Assembly: GCA_022559845.1 (NCBI GenBank)
Contig: CM040121.1
Coordinates: forward strand, 568,156,140 to 568,220,139
DNA: 64,000 nt
Direction of reading: 5' to 3'
Origin: Amorphophallus konjac
Taxonomy: Eukaryota; Streptophyta; Magnoliopsida; Alismatales; Araceae
Shown here: positions 24,501 through 35,532 of the stretch, piece after piece
Numbering within the stretch: the stretch's first letter is position 1
Layout of the letters: every line of letters starts with the position of its first letter
Notes under the pieces: model-generated
The model's input: the letters and a program-made list of their open reading frames with translations, nothing else
Databases searched by the model: none
Told to the model about the DNA's origin: nothing
Program-made: the position numbers and the translations under genes

Positions 24501-26301
24501 AATGTATTGTAACTAAGTATCATTTATTGGCTGCCACTAATATCAAAAAAGGGAATTACTTTTAATCCAAGTATTTAATACAACAGTCAAAGTATCTAAA
24601 AAGTAATGGATTTTAATGTAAAAGGCATCTAATTTACTTTTCCCCCTCCTTATCTAATCTTGGACGTTTCCTTGGATATCTTTTATTCTTATTAAAATAT
24701 ATGTCATTTTAACAAATAAAAATATTATTCCTCTCATAATATTCTCCATAGATTTACTTTAGAAAATGTAAAAACACTATCCAACTTGTTCCTTGATGAT
24801 TGAAACATCTTTTTATCAAGTTCGAGTGCGATTAATTGAAGGAAAAAGAAACAATGTAGATACCATTTAGCCAAGTCTTTTCCGGACTAAAATTGTTAGT
24901 TGTTAGTAAAGGCCCCTGTTTATATTTTAAGCCAGACAGTTCTTTTTTTGTAACTACAATGATGATTCATTGTCATCACCTAATCTTGTGAAATAAGAGA
25001 ACTTGAGTAAAAGCTACTTTAAAAGCCAAAGAGATCTTGGAGTTCCAAAGGTTCAAAAACCACCCGACATGGTGGCTTTAAGATCACAATCATGCTGTAA
25101 AAAGAACTACCTTGTACTAGATCTTCCTATTAAGATCAATCATGCTGTCATAATATTGTGCCTATTAACTAAACCCACTGCTTCTACTAAGTAGCTTGTA
25201 ATGTATACGGTAGCATATGATCATGTTAACATAGGGTCAATACCCTATCTTTATAATTTTATTTTTTTGGGTATATGCCTCACAAGCCTTCTGTATTTAC
25301 ATCTCTGTACCCTCAAATCATCATACTCTCTTCTATAACTTTGAAATTGACCAAAAGACTCCAGTTGTGCTCTCTGTGGTTATTTGATTATCTTCACAAA
25401 AGAATGGTCCGTTAATATATATTCTTTTAGATTATCATTATCTTTTCTATAAATTCATCCCGTAATACGTGCAGCATTGTGACCTGAGAAAAACCCATGC
25501 AACAACTGGATTATAAGACATAAGCTTATTTGAAACATTAGAAAAAGGAAAATAGTATCCTAAACTGAGGTTCATATCATCTTCATTATCCAAGAAGCAT
25601 CTTGCTTAACATGACAGAATCTCATAATCATCTTTAAGAATCTAAGGAACATCTCGCGTTACATGACAGGGAAATGTGGGAGTAGAACCAGCCATGGTAG
25701 AAAGATTCCATCATCTGACAGTGAAGAGTATGCTTCTGTGATCTATTCCACTACTAGGAGCCTTCCAACCTTTTAGAGATTCTCCTTCACCAACTGCACC
25801 ACTTCCCTACCCATTCTTAATCCTTGTAGTGTTCTATGAAAACAGAGGATTGCACGTTGCAGAGACTCTTCGTCTACCCAAGGGTGCTGAGATAAGCATA
25901 GAGGAGCATTTGCAGGTACGACCAACCAACTCCCAGCGTAGATCAAGTAGACCCCGATCCTTTTACGTTTCCTACGTGTGAACTTGTACACCTTGGAAAG
26001 TGCTATTGATCCCAACGTGTACTCGGAATATGATGAAGTCTTTCAATACTCTGATCCCTTGCATCTGCAGGCACAGAGGAACCTGCAGGCGAGGATCGAA
26101 GCCCACACGGGCTACCTCAGGGGCATGTTCGTACGGCAAGAGAGAAGCTCCGATTTAATCTTCGATCACCATGTTCCAGGAGAAGAAGTCCTGTCCCCAT
26201 CTGCTGTAGACTTCTCCTCATCTGGGCAACAAGCTGATTGTGGTGAAACCCACCTCAACAAGGCAGAGCAGTTTGAAACAAAGTGGAAGATTATACTCTG
26301 A
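21502..26301 (+). CDS. MYB-CC (PHR1-like/PHL) transcription factor, seven exons
   Basis: I assembled this gene by splice sites and reading phase: 21502-21774, 21861-22017, 22142-22218, 22311-22344, 25670-25727, 25846-25915 and 26071-26301, all with GT-AG introns and matching phases; 900 bp, 299 residues plus stop. Residues about 120-174 form the GARP/MYB domain: RIRWTRELHEQFIEAVNQLG, then ATPKGILRLMK, then HIKSHLQKYR. Residues about 201-240 form the MYB-CC coiled coil: GLHVAETLRL then AQRNLQARIEAH and YLRGMF, which aligns without gaps to the family pattern although the usual LHEQLE core reads IEEHLQ. The family binds DNA as dimers in the nucleus and includes phosphate-starvation regulators; which member this is cannot be told. 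Intron 4 is 3.3 kb and carries a repeat insertion. Exon 5 (58 bp) is the least certain; an alternative joins exon 4 to 25830-25915, also in frame. Confidence 0.82.
23360..24150 (-). mobile_element. Probable solo LTR inside intron 4 of the MYB-CC gene
   Basis: The stretch differs from the surrounding AT-rich intron in composition. On the minus strand it shows a TATA box AGTATAAATAGG (plus 23737-23748) followed by a short CT/GA-rich leader, and a CTGACTTAAGCGTCAGAGAG-type motif (plus about 23460-23480), which is common in plant LTRs. No coding capacity and no second copy are present. Exact ends and target-site duplication were not found, so the limits are approximate. Confidence 0.5.
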
Positions 26302-26984
26302 TATAATATATGACGTACTTAAGCTTCACAGGGGTTGATGGAGAAGACATAGGAGATTGATCTTGGGCCAAGACAGATTTCACAATGATGGGACATAGTA
26401 TAAGGTTTAGTCAAGGTCAGGAGGTTATAATCACAAGAATGGGTTATAATCTACGATCCAGTCTACGCCAAGAAATGGCCAGAAATTACCACAGAGCAGG
26501 TTTTCTAATCTGTTCATTACTTCCTATTAAGCAGTCCAGGATGTGACTGTCAAGTTGTAACGTGCACATGGTTCACTGTGTACTTGTACATTGGTATGCC
26601 TTTCTCTTTGTTCGACTGCTTTATAGACGAGTGGATCAGGTGGACGATAGGGTATCACATGTGAGCAATGGGGACGATCGAGTAGTGAAGCTGCAGGTTT
26701 AATCACACTGCTTTGTGATGGCTGTAAACAAAATCTTATTTATAGGTAAATAAGTGGATAGACGAAGTAGACATAACAGCTTTGTATTTTTACAACACAT
26801 GTAGGAGGTGGGGCTACCCTACTTTTAATCCAACGTGATTCGACGGGAAGTGAGTTTTCCCATTAATAATGACAATGAAATTATCATATTTACTCTTTTT
26901 TAATTTTTTTAATATATCTCTCATTCTCACTCTCTCTCCCTCTCTCTCTCTCTCTCTCACGTCACTCTCCCTCTCTCACACCCA
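26302..26984. other. 3' flank of the MYB-CC gene
   Basis: The first ~300 bp are the likely 3' UTR of the MYB-CC gene. No other gene is visible. A CT microsatellite lies at about 26935-26962. Confidence 0.5.
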
Positions 26985-27640
26985 CATTAATTACAACTTT
27001 AGGTTACTATTCATCTTTTAATTTTTTATTTTATTTTAATTTTAAACTATTTTTACTATAAGCTATAAATTAAATTTATCATAAAAATAAAAAATATTTT
27101 TGATAAATAACATAATCACTCTCACTAATTAAAATTCAAAATATAGAAACAACATTAATTACCGTCTTTGATTACTGTTCATATTTAAAAATTATTTTAT
27201 TTTAATTTTTAAATATTTTTAATATATTCTATAAATTAAATATATCATGAAAATAATTTTTTTTGATAAATAACATCAATAATCTCACTAAGTAAAATTT
27301 AAAAGTACAAATTGGTATTAATTATATGTTTAAGTTATTGTTTAGGTTAAAAAATTATTCTGTTTTAATATTTTTAATATATTCTATAAATTAAATATAT
27401 CATAAAAAATACTTTTTTGATAAATAACATTATTAATCTCACTAATTAAAATTTAAAAGTCACAGATATTTTTAAAAGTTACTATTTATCTTAATATCTT
27501 TTTTAATTTTTAAAAGTATTTTTAATAAATTTTATAAGATAAATATATAATAATAATAATAATAATAATAATTTTTTAATGAAAACTATCATCAATATTA
27601 TTAATTAAAATTTTAAAGATGATAAAAATTATAACAATTT
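26985..27640. repeat. AT-rich tandem array, about four diverged copies of a 150-165-bp unit
   Basis: Each unit starts near a 'CATTAATTA..TTTAGGTTACT' block (about 26985, 27148, 27315, 27465) and goes on to TATTCTATAAATTAAATATA and TTTTGATAAATAACAT and CTCACTAATTAAAATT. It is flanked by a CT run on the left and a GA run at 27661-27675 on the right. It is non-coding. Confidence 0.7.
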
Positions 27641-27689
27641 ATTATTAAATATAATTTAACAAAGAGAGAGAGGGAGCGCGTGAGCGATT

Positions 27690-28260
27690 TATGATGACGT
27701 TACACATAGGATTAAGGCAGGTTGGTTAAGATGGAGAAGTGCATCAGGTGTCCTTTGTGATCGTCGTATGCCTGTGAAACTCAAAGGGAGGTTTTATAGA
27801 ACGGCTGTGAGACCTACTCTGTTATATGGTACCGAGTGTTGGGCAGTACGAAAGGAACACATCCACAAAATGTGTGTAGCAGAGATGAGGATGTTGAGAT
27901 GGATGTGTGGCAAGACTAAGAAAGACAAGATTAGGAATGAGCGCATCCGTAAGGACTTAGGGATAGCTCCAATTGATAGTAAAATGAGAGAAAATAGACT
28001 CAGGTGGTTTGGACATGTGTTTCATCGCCCTAACTCAGCGCCGGTTAAAAGATGTGATCAAATCTTAGTGGATGCTAGTAGAAGAGCTCGAGAAAGGCCT
28101 AAAATGAGATGGTGCGATGTTATTAGGAAGGACATTAGTTCCTTGAGTTTAAATATGAATATTGCACTTGATAGAAATCTTTGGCGGAACAAGATTCATG
28201 TAGTCGACCCCAATTAATTGGGACAAGACTCTGATGATGATGATGATGATGATGATGATT
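27690..28260 (+). mobile_element. 5'-truncated RTE-type LINE (C-terminal end of the RT ORF)
   Basis: An open frame from 27693 through the ATG at 27768 to the stop at 28217 encodes the C-terminal part of a non-LTR retrotransposon polyprotein: PTLLYGTECWAVRKEHIHKM, then AEMRMLRWMCGKTKKDKIRN, ENRLRWFGHV, RPKMRW and a final IHVVDPN. It ends TTGGGACAAGACTC followed by a GAT microsatellite (28232-28259), the usual 3' terminus of plant RTE LINEs. Everything 5' of the end of RT is missing, as expected from incomplete reverse transcription. The frame has no stop, so the insertion is fairly young, but it cannot be active. Confidence 0.9.
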
Positions 28261-28383
28261 CCATCTCCGCCGGTGAGATTTGAAAGTCATGGACATCCCG
28301 TGGTTAGGAAAGCGCCAAAAGAGTTAAGTCTCGGGTTAAATTTGAGTTAAATTAGGGTTAGCCCTTTCCGCAGTTTGTGATTG

Positions 28384-28875
28384 TTGCGGACGTTACGTAC
28401 GTCGATTGAGCGTGTGTTTTAAAGTCTTAAAAATACTATGACCGTTGTTAACGTAACGTACGTCCAATGGGTATCCCGCTTGTCCGTTTGAGAATGTAGT
28501 TGCACGTCTCTCTCTCTCTCTCTCTATACATACAGGTCGTCCCTAATAAAAAATATTTTAAGATTATTTTTTGAATTTTTCAGTCTTTCTATGAATTTAT
28601 TTTTTTGTCTTTTCTTGTGCTGAGTTTCTAAAATTATGATCTAGATTTGTTAAAGGTCTCTTAGAAGATATGGTGATGAAAGAGAGGGGTTCGCTTATCT
28701 AAAAGATGCCGTATCTCTAGAAGTTCGTTATTACGATATTCGTATGTCGGTTGTCAAAAAAAACTCTTAATTATAACGATTATATATAGACTATAATTTT
28801 AACTCTTTTATTAATTTAGATCTAACTATTTTATTATTTTTATTTTTCAATAACAATATTTTTAACAATTTAAGA
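28384..28875 (+). repeat. ~490-bp dispersed repeat, copy A (paralogous to 32865-33350)
   Basis: The blocks TTTTAAAGTCTTAAAAATAC, TATGACCGTTGTTAACGTAA, CGTACGTCCAATGGG, GTCCGTTTGAGAATG and TTGCACGTCTCT follow each other in the same order and spacing as in copy B. Later blocks (TTTGTCTTTTCTTGTG, AGAGAGGGGTTCGC, TTTTCA(A/G)CAACAATATTT-like) also match. It is non-coding. Confidence 0.85.
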
Positions 28876-31640
28876 GTTCTATTACATCGTGTCACTAAAA
28901 AATAACAATATTAAAAATATTATAGATCTATCTCTTAAATAATAATTATAATAATAATAATAAATTACTTATGGATGATCTACTTACAACTTGTAGTTTA
29001 ATTAATACAATTATAAACTTCTAGTTTGCTTGTCTTACTTGCAGCAATTCTGTTAGTATTATTTTACTGAAAAAAAAATATGCTCCGGCGCCGTGTGCAT
29101 GCTCCCCGTGGGATGGTGCAGACGTAGCTCTTACCGACCTGGCACAGAAATCTCTCGTGTAAAAAGACATTAAGGAAAGATAATTAACTTGCCACGACAC
29201 TTCTTACCAAAGGTTACTCTACCTCACGAGGAACAAAATACATTTTTTTTGATATCCCTGCTTTTAGCTTCACTGGAAATAACATTAGATCTAATTCCAG
29301 ATTAATTATTAACGTACGTGCCGATTATCTGATCTGCTCTAGTTTTACTAAAAAATAGAAATCTATTTTTTTGATTATCCTGATTATCTCTATTTTTTCA
29401 GATTATTAATTTACTGTTAAAACCTGATTTTTAATTACTGAAGATAAAGAAGAATATTAATATTTTTCTGAAAATAAAAATCTTGAAAATCATTTCTGTT
29501 TGCCGAATAATTATTCACGTTTACTGAAAACAAAATTCTGAAAACCATTTATGTTTGTTGAAATAATTAACTAGGTTTTATTTTTCAGATTATTAACCTC
29601 CGAAAAATAGTTTTCAATTATTAAAATTAAAAACCTGGCTTTTAATTGCTGAAAACAAAAAAAAATCCTGATTACTGATTCTTTAATGCAGTCCTGATTA
29701 TTTTTGTTTTTGTGCCCCCGTAAAAAGTATTAAAATCTAAAATATTTAATCATAGAGGAAATGTACATGCATATATGCCTTTTTACATGTCAACATTTCC
29801 TCGTTGTCATTGGTTATCTCTTATACATAAATCAACTTAAAAAAATGATGGGGTTCTAATAATAATTTTTGAAATGTATGTTCTGATCTAGAAGTTGGTG
29901 ATTGAGTAGAACCATAGAAGAGAATGACCGACATATTCTAATTAATGCCAACCATACTTGATCATATTCCTTGTGCAACATGAGTGATGAGTATAAATTC
30001 ACATATTTGAAAAGAAAAGGTACGCATTCAGCTATAATTTTTCAATGGCAATTTTGCAGTTGTAAGATTAATGAAGGTATTAACAATGAAAGTATCCAAT
30101 GGCCCTTGTACTTCTCACTTGTGATTATTATATTTGCATACTTGATCTTCTGATGTATTATATCTATTCATGTGATTTTTGATTTCTACTTGGTGTATTT
30201 ATTTGTGCCTCATATTGCTGATTATGTGACCGTGACCTTGGAATCTCTCTCTATCACACACATAGGGTTTTTCAAACGATCGATCCGTGGGACGTAATCG
30301 AGACGCTTTATATATTATATATATTATTTTAACTATGAAATATTTAATAAGTAAGTCGGTTAAGTGATTTCACTTGTTCTGGGATGAGTTGGGTTTGAAA
30401 TCCGTCGGGTAGGGGGTTCGCAAGGTTCGAACATGAGACCTCTTGAAAAAATTGAAGAAGTCACTTAATCAACTGATCTAAAAAATTTATTATATTATAT
30501 AACATATATTATATATATATATATCAAACGGGACAGAACGGGACGAAGCGAGATAATAACGTACCGTATCATCTCAATAAAAAATCGGGACGATCGGTAC
30601 GATCAGGACTGCAAACCCTGCACACACACGCATTCAAATGAGTCCATTGAATCGGATATAGGATGATTCTGGTAGAACCAATATTTGCGGTTAGTGTCTT
30701 TGTCCTATTTGTCCTATAGAAAAAAATATTGTTTAGTTAGAAAATTACTGTATATCATGAATAAAAAATTATATGTGATTTAGTGATTTATAAGTGTGTT
30801 AAATATTCTTGAGAATAAAGGTTCAAAACTAGCCGTTGCCATGTGATTTTTATTTTTTAAAATAATAAAAATGAACGAAAATGGGTCCTCACGTGTTTCA
30901 AACACAAGTTTCAGTGTTTCAAAAAAATGATACAAATTAATTTATTTATAAAATAATATTTATTATAAAATAATATATATATTTTAAAAAATATATAATA
31001 TATCGATTACGTATCATATATCGATCGTATTGATTATCGAATGATACGATTCGATATATATAATACGAGATATATTATATCGATTTATCAAACTCTACTC
31101 TAAGTTTAATATTGTTGGACTTAGTTACTCTCTAAAGCGGACGAGGAATCTAACTGTTAAATCTGACAGGCAAATATCATTGTCTTTTTTGTCGAAAGTG
31201 ATACTAATTTTGCTTGCAACCACCAGTCAGTTTAATTATTTCAGTGGGTGAAGTCTACACTTTATTGACCTCAAGGGGAAGAGATAAGGGGGTATTCTAA
31301 GAGTTCTATACCCTACATCACTGTAGATATCAAGGTTGAAGCTTTTGGCCACTGGGTAACCCTGTGAAAATACAGACACGTGGTCAATTATATATATGTC
31401 GATTAGTTCAGTTGCACTCTAAAATTTGTGGGGGAGACTCATACAACTGTTTGTCATATTTTATACATAATTTTTTTAAATAAAATGACTCGGCTCTGTA
31501 TCAAAATTTAGAAACGTATAAGACTTAATTTTAATTTTCTTAAAATATGAGAATACTTTGTAAAAGTCAAAATACCTAAAATTAATAGAAAGAAAATTGA
31601 ACACAAGATTGTAGACACTAATTTTATTAATTATATTACA
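28876..31640. other. AT-rich intergenic DNA
   Basis: No gene is visible. From about 29340 to 29700 there are loosely repeated CTGATTATT/CTGAAAA(C/T)A phrases. A dispersed repeat copy lies at 30265-30625. Confidence 0.5.
30265..30625. repeat. Dispersed repeat, copy 2 (related to 10383-10620)
   Basis: It carries GATCCGTGGGACGTAATCGA, GACGCTTTATATATTATATA, an internal inverted pair (AAGTCGGTTAAGTGATTT against AAGTCACTTAATCAACTGAT) and a right end GGACTGCAAACCCTGC similar to that at 9555-9570. It is probably a MITE-type element. Confidence 0.6.
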
Positions 31641-31659
31641 AACAACGATACCAACAAGC

Positions 31660-32145
31660 TGATGCACGTGTGCATCATAAAATATTTGTTGAATGTGATG
31701 TTATCTTATGTGTATATGTCGATGATATTTTAATTTTAATTTTAATATACATATTTTAGTTGATATTCTATTGATAGTTAAATCTCTGTCGTTATATTTA
31801 TATCGTGTGCACGTAGGCAAACTCTTGTAAAAATAAATAGGCACTTAAAACTACGACTCAAGTCTCTAGGAGGAAAAATGGAATAACAATTGATAGTCGT
31901 GAATTTTATAAAATTAAAGAGAAATCGTGTAGATATATTCTTAAAAGATTTGTCAAAAATGGTGGTTTTAAAAGTGTCGAGAGGGATGAGATTGAGCCCA
32001 TAAAAGAAGAGTTATCATGATGACAACTTCCATTCAATAAATATAAATAATCTTGATTGGTAACTATATGGAGCACTAATATACTTAGCTCACACCCCAA
32101 TGACGATATTGCTCACATTAAAGCAACTTGTTAGGATGAGTTTAT
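31660..32145 (+). pseudogene. Ty1/copia pol relic (RT end to RNase H junction)
   Basis: Plus-strand fragments in different frames match copia RT order: LCVYVDDILI at about 31703-31735, then CRYILKRF at about 31925-31950, then YGALIYLAHT at about 32064-32095. Stops and frame changes separate them. The second DD of YVDD is retained. It is not related in detail to element E in this window. Confidence 0.7.
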
Positions 32146-32150
32146 ACTCT

Positions 32151-32420
32151 GGCCCTGTTTGATAATAGGTTAGGATAACTCACATGAGATGGGTTAGGAC
32201 GAGTTATTCCTTGACTTTTTATTTTTTCAGTTTGATAACTTGTTCTTATCCTAGGAATAACTCATTCCATAGAAATGGTAGAATTAGTTATTCTTAGAAT
32301 AAGGCCTTTTATCCTAACCGACCCCTCGTAACTTAACCCTGCTATCAAACTAGAACAAGGGTGAAAAAGTAGAATAACTCATTCTACCGAGGGCTTATTC
32401 CATTAACAAAGTGACCCTTA
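32151..32420. mobile_element. MITE-like sequence
   Basis: It begins GGCCCTGTTTGATAATAGG and contains an inverse-like CCTGCTATCAAACTAG at about 32337-32352. GGCCCTGTTTG-type ends are common in plant hAT MITEs. The right end and duplication are unclear. Confidence 0.4.
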
Positions 32421-32864
32421 ATGAATCCAAGATCCAAGAGACAGAGTGTATGCATGGTACCTTGCACACATCTTTTTAAAAATTCACCAACGTATGTGGA
32501 GTCGTGAGGCCGCGACTATAATATGTGAGCTATCTTATGAAATATATGTGTGAGATACCTGCACAAGGCTATTAATAGTGCACCCTGCCTAATTAGAATC
32601 TCGATTAAGATATACTATGTATGAATTTGGGAAAGATTTAATTATGAGACTTGGTTCAAAGCATAATCTATCGAGCGTGCTCATATATTGTTTCAAATGT
32701 CATTTAAGTAAAAATTCAAAATGAAAGATATTTCACTAAGGAACTCAACAATATTTTATTTATTATTTTTATATTCTTTTATTTTAATATCTTTAAATAT
32801 TTTAAATCATGTGAGAAATTATTAAATATGATGTTTTAATGTATTTAAAAACATTTAAAGGTTT

Positions 32865-33350
32865 GTGGCAACATTACATACGTCATTGGGAATGCGTTTT
32901 AAAGTCTTTAAAATATTATGACCGTTGTGAACATAATGTACGTCCAACGGGCCTCTCTCTTGTCTGTTTGAGAATGGACTTGCACGTCTCTTTATTCATG
33001 TGTAGGTCTGCCCTAAAAATACTCTTTTGAGATTTCTTTTTTAAATTTTTTATTCTTTTCATGTACTTTTTATTTGTCTTCTCTTGTGTGGAGTTTTTGA
33101 AAGTGAAATCGAGATTTATCACAACTCTCTTCGAGAACGTGTCGTTGAGAGAGAAGGGTTCGCCTACTCAAAAGTCACCATATTTTTAACAGACCGTTGC
33201 TATGAGACTCGCACATCAGATGGCAATATAACTCTTATTTTTAACGGGTATGCGTTTAGATCCGACAGTCTATAATTCTAACTATTTTATTAATTTAAAT
33301 CTAAGTATGTATTATTTGTTTTTATTTTCAGCAACAATATTTACAACATT
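32865..33350 (+). repeat. ~490-bp dispersed repeat, copy B (paralogous to 28384-28875)
   Basis: It has the same ordered blocks as copy A: TTTTAAAGTCTTTAAAATAT, TATGACCGTTGTGAAC, GTACGTCCAACGGG, GTCTGTTTGAGAATGG, TTGCACGTCTCT, CTTCTCTTGTGTGGAG, AGAGAGAAGGGTTCGCC and TTTTCAGCAACAATATTT. Its right end lies about 110 bp from the PLATZ exon end at 33459. Confidence 0.85.
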
Positions 33351-33458
33351 AGTCATTAGCAAGTTACACAGGAGCAAGAACAGAAAGTTACAGCACAAAG
33401 AAAAAAAATGCACAAAAAAGGTTTTGGGACCCGCCTTGTGCATGCTACTTCTACGTAC

Positions 33459-33552
33459 CTTGTACAAGATTGAGCAGAACACCTGCTCCCTCGGGTAACG
33501 CCGCCGACCAACCTCCACTGGTAGACGTTGCACAGCGAGTCGACCCTACAGG
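33459..33552 (-). pseudogene. PLATZ gene, 3' half of the split exon
   Basis: This is the part of the PLATZ exon that lies beyond chromovirus A. On the minus strand it reads ...RRRYPREQVFCSILYK and ends at a consensus splice donor AAG|GTACGT (plus 33453-33459). FCSILYK corresponds to the family's FCSLGCK, with the second cysteine of that pair changed to Tyr. The five bases at 33548-33552 are the duplicated target of A. Joined to 54458-54611 and counting the duplication once, the exon is 243 bp (81 codons). The last PLATZ exon was not found at lower coordinates. Confidence 0.75.
33548..33552. repeat. Target-site duplication of element A, left copy
   Basis: ACAGG, matching GCAGG at 54458-54462 with one mismatch. 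Confidence 0.75.
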
Positions 33553-34144
33553 TGACGCGGCGGTGACGTGGAAATGGATCGACGGCAGCTCCGGGGACGT
33601 GAACGGGACGGGATAACTTGCTACCTCACGCAGCTCGGCCTCACGCTGGACGGTCTCACACCGGACGACACTCGGATCTCACAAAAATGAGAAGAGAGGG
33701 AAGGAGAGGGGTGAACAAAGGGACAAGGCTCCTTTAACACAATTCATTCATTCATATCATTCATCTCTCGTAACACACCCTTAGCCTCCTATTTATAGGA
33801 GAGGCCATAACATAAATACCATCTAACTTCCACTAATTGTGTTTATACCCTATCCTAACAAAATAAAGTCCACCTACCTAACTTTTGACTTGGGGGTTTT
33901 AACCAAATAAAATACACAAAACACACATGTTTATTGACTATGACTTAGCCTAATAAGACGAAAGTAAAAATATATGTACTAATACATGTATTTTACACAC
34001 AATACACAAATACATACAATACACATACACACAAATAAATATTATGCTCAGGATGTCGAGTCTTCAAACGAGTCGCCGAGCCATAAGCTCGGTGCAGTGG
34101 CGGTGTGGCGTCGGCTCCGAGCATTGGGCCCGGTATCCCCACCA
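33553..34144 (-). mobile_element. 3' LTR of chromovirus A
   Basis: 592 bp, TG...CA on the minus strand. It pairs with 53854-54457; I count about 25-30 differences by eye (near 5%) plus a 12-bp tandem duplication (ACTACCGGGCCC) only in the other copy. A TATA box CTATAAATAG is at plus 33790-33799. The polypurine tract TCGGGAGGGT (minus) lies directly outside at plus 34145-34154. The polyprotein frame runs about 97 bp into this LTR. Confidence 0.9.
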
Positions 34145-34521
34145 ACCCTCCCGAGACGGCTGGAACTCGACTCCGTCGAGTAAGGGGGGACACTGCTGTG
34201 GTAGTGCTCTAGCAGATCTGGATCGAGGCGCTGGAGGTCTTCCTGGCTGATCCAGGAATCATCGGAAGGTGGACGGTCCCGCCAGCGGACAAGGTAGCGC
34301 TGGTACACCGTGCTCCATGTAGTGGTCACCTGCTTATCCAGTATCCTCTCAATGTGCTCGCGCGGTACTCTCGAGGATGTGGGACGCACAGGGGTGGGCT
34401 CACTCTCAATGGGAGGAGAAGGCTCGAAAGGGTCACTAAGAATCGCTGTGGGTTCCTTGTAGGCCACTAGGTCTGCCACATTAAAGGTCGAGCTAATCCC
34501 ATATTCGGGAGGTAAGTCCAC
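34048..34521 (-). pseudogene. Chromovirus A, pol C-terminus with chromodomain
   Basis: The frame starts with the conserved PPEYGISSTFNVADLVAYK of chromovirus integrase C-termini and continues into a chromodomain (IERILDKQVTT, YLVRWRDRPPSDDSWISQED, LLEHY), which in this group directs integration to marked chromatin. The end of the frame overlaps the 3' LTR. It is separated by a stop from the upstream integrase segment. Confidence 0.88.
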
Positions 34522-34563
34522 AACATAAGCATTGGAGCCAATCTTCTGCAGAATTTGGAAGGG

Positions 34564-35484
34564 TCAATCACTACGGGCTTGTAACTTTTTAACGGCTCCC
34601 GAGGGGAGTCGTTCGGGTCGAACCCGTACTATAACCATGTCACCTTCTTGGAATTCATGGTGACGCCTATGCGAATCAGCCAAGCGCTTGTAAGTTTCAT
34701 TACTGAGGTTTATTTGCTTGCTAATTGACTCATGCAGACTTGTGACATGCTGTGTAAATTTCTCAGCTGACTTGGATGTTCTAGACTCGAGGGGAAGGGG
34801 AATGAGAGCCACAGGTTTCCTAGGTTTGTATCCATGCACGACCTCAAATAGACTCATACCTATGGACCGATTGACCGAACTGTTGTATGCAAAGTCGGCT
34901 CTAAGCAAGAGAAGATCCCAAGTGCCAGAATGTTCCCCTACGAGACAGCTCAAAAGGTTTCCTAAACTTCTATTGATGACCTTTGTTTGCCCATCGGTTT
35001 GTGGGTGATAGGCAGTTGAGAATTTGAGTTTGGTGCCAACTAGGTGTCAAAGTGTCTTCTAGAAGTAACTAGTGAACCGAACATCTCGGTCAGATACGAT
35101 GGTTTGGGGAAGACCATGCAAACGCACGACTTCATCAAAGAATAAGTGGGCTACTCTAGATGCATCAGATGTTTTGGAACATGTAATGAAGCGGGCCATC
35201 TTAGAGAACCTATCAACGACAACAAAGATGGAATCATGCTTGTTAGCAGTGCGAGGTAAACCAAGGATAAAATCCATGCTCACATCAACCCATGGTCGAT
35301 CAGGAACGGGGAGAGAAGTGTAGAGACCAGTGTTCTGTTTGACATGTTTGGTCATTGTGCATGTCCTACACTGGGCTACAATCTTGGCCACATCTTTCCT
35401 TAGGCCAGGCCAATAGAAGTGCTCCTCCACAGAATGGATGGTCTTGTTGCGGCCAAAGTGACTAGCAAGACCTCCAACATGCAT
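34564..35484 (-). pseudogene. Chromovirus A, integrase in two broken frames
   Basis: The segment 35059-35484 carries the zinc-binding HFGRNKTIHSVEEHFYWPGL with CRTCTMTK, then the catalytic core DFILGLPRT (first Asp) and IVSDRDVRF (second Asp). The segment 34564-34953 resumes after a break with FAYNSSVNRSIGMSLFEVV and HGYKPRKP, then VIVRVRPERLPSGAVKKLQA. The break removes the region of the catalytic Glu from any single frame, so the enzyme is dead as written. Confidence 0.88.
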
Positions 35485-35532
35485 TTCCCAAATCAGGAAG
35501 TCCCGAACAGAAGTCCTTGGGACATAGAGTTG

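Noticed and set aside
29971..30153. 60-codon ORF with hydrophobic C-terminus
   Set aside because: Short, AT-rich, no homology that I recognise and no gene context.
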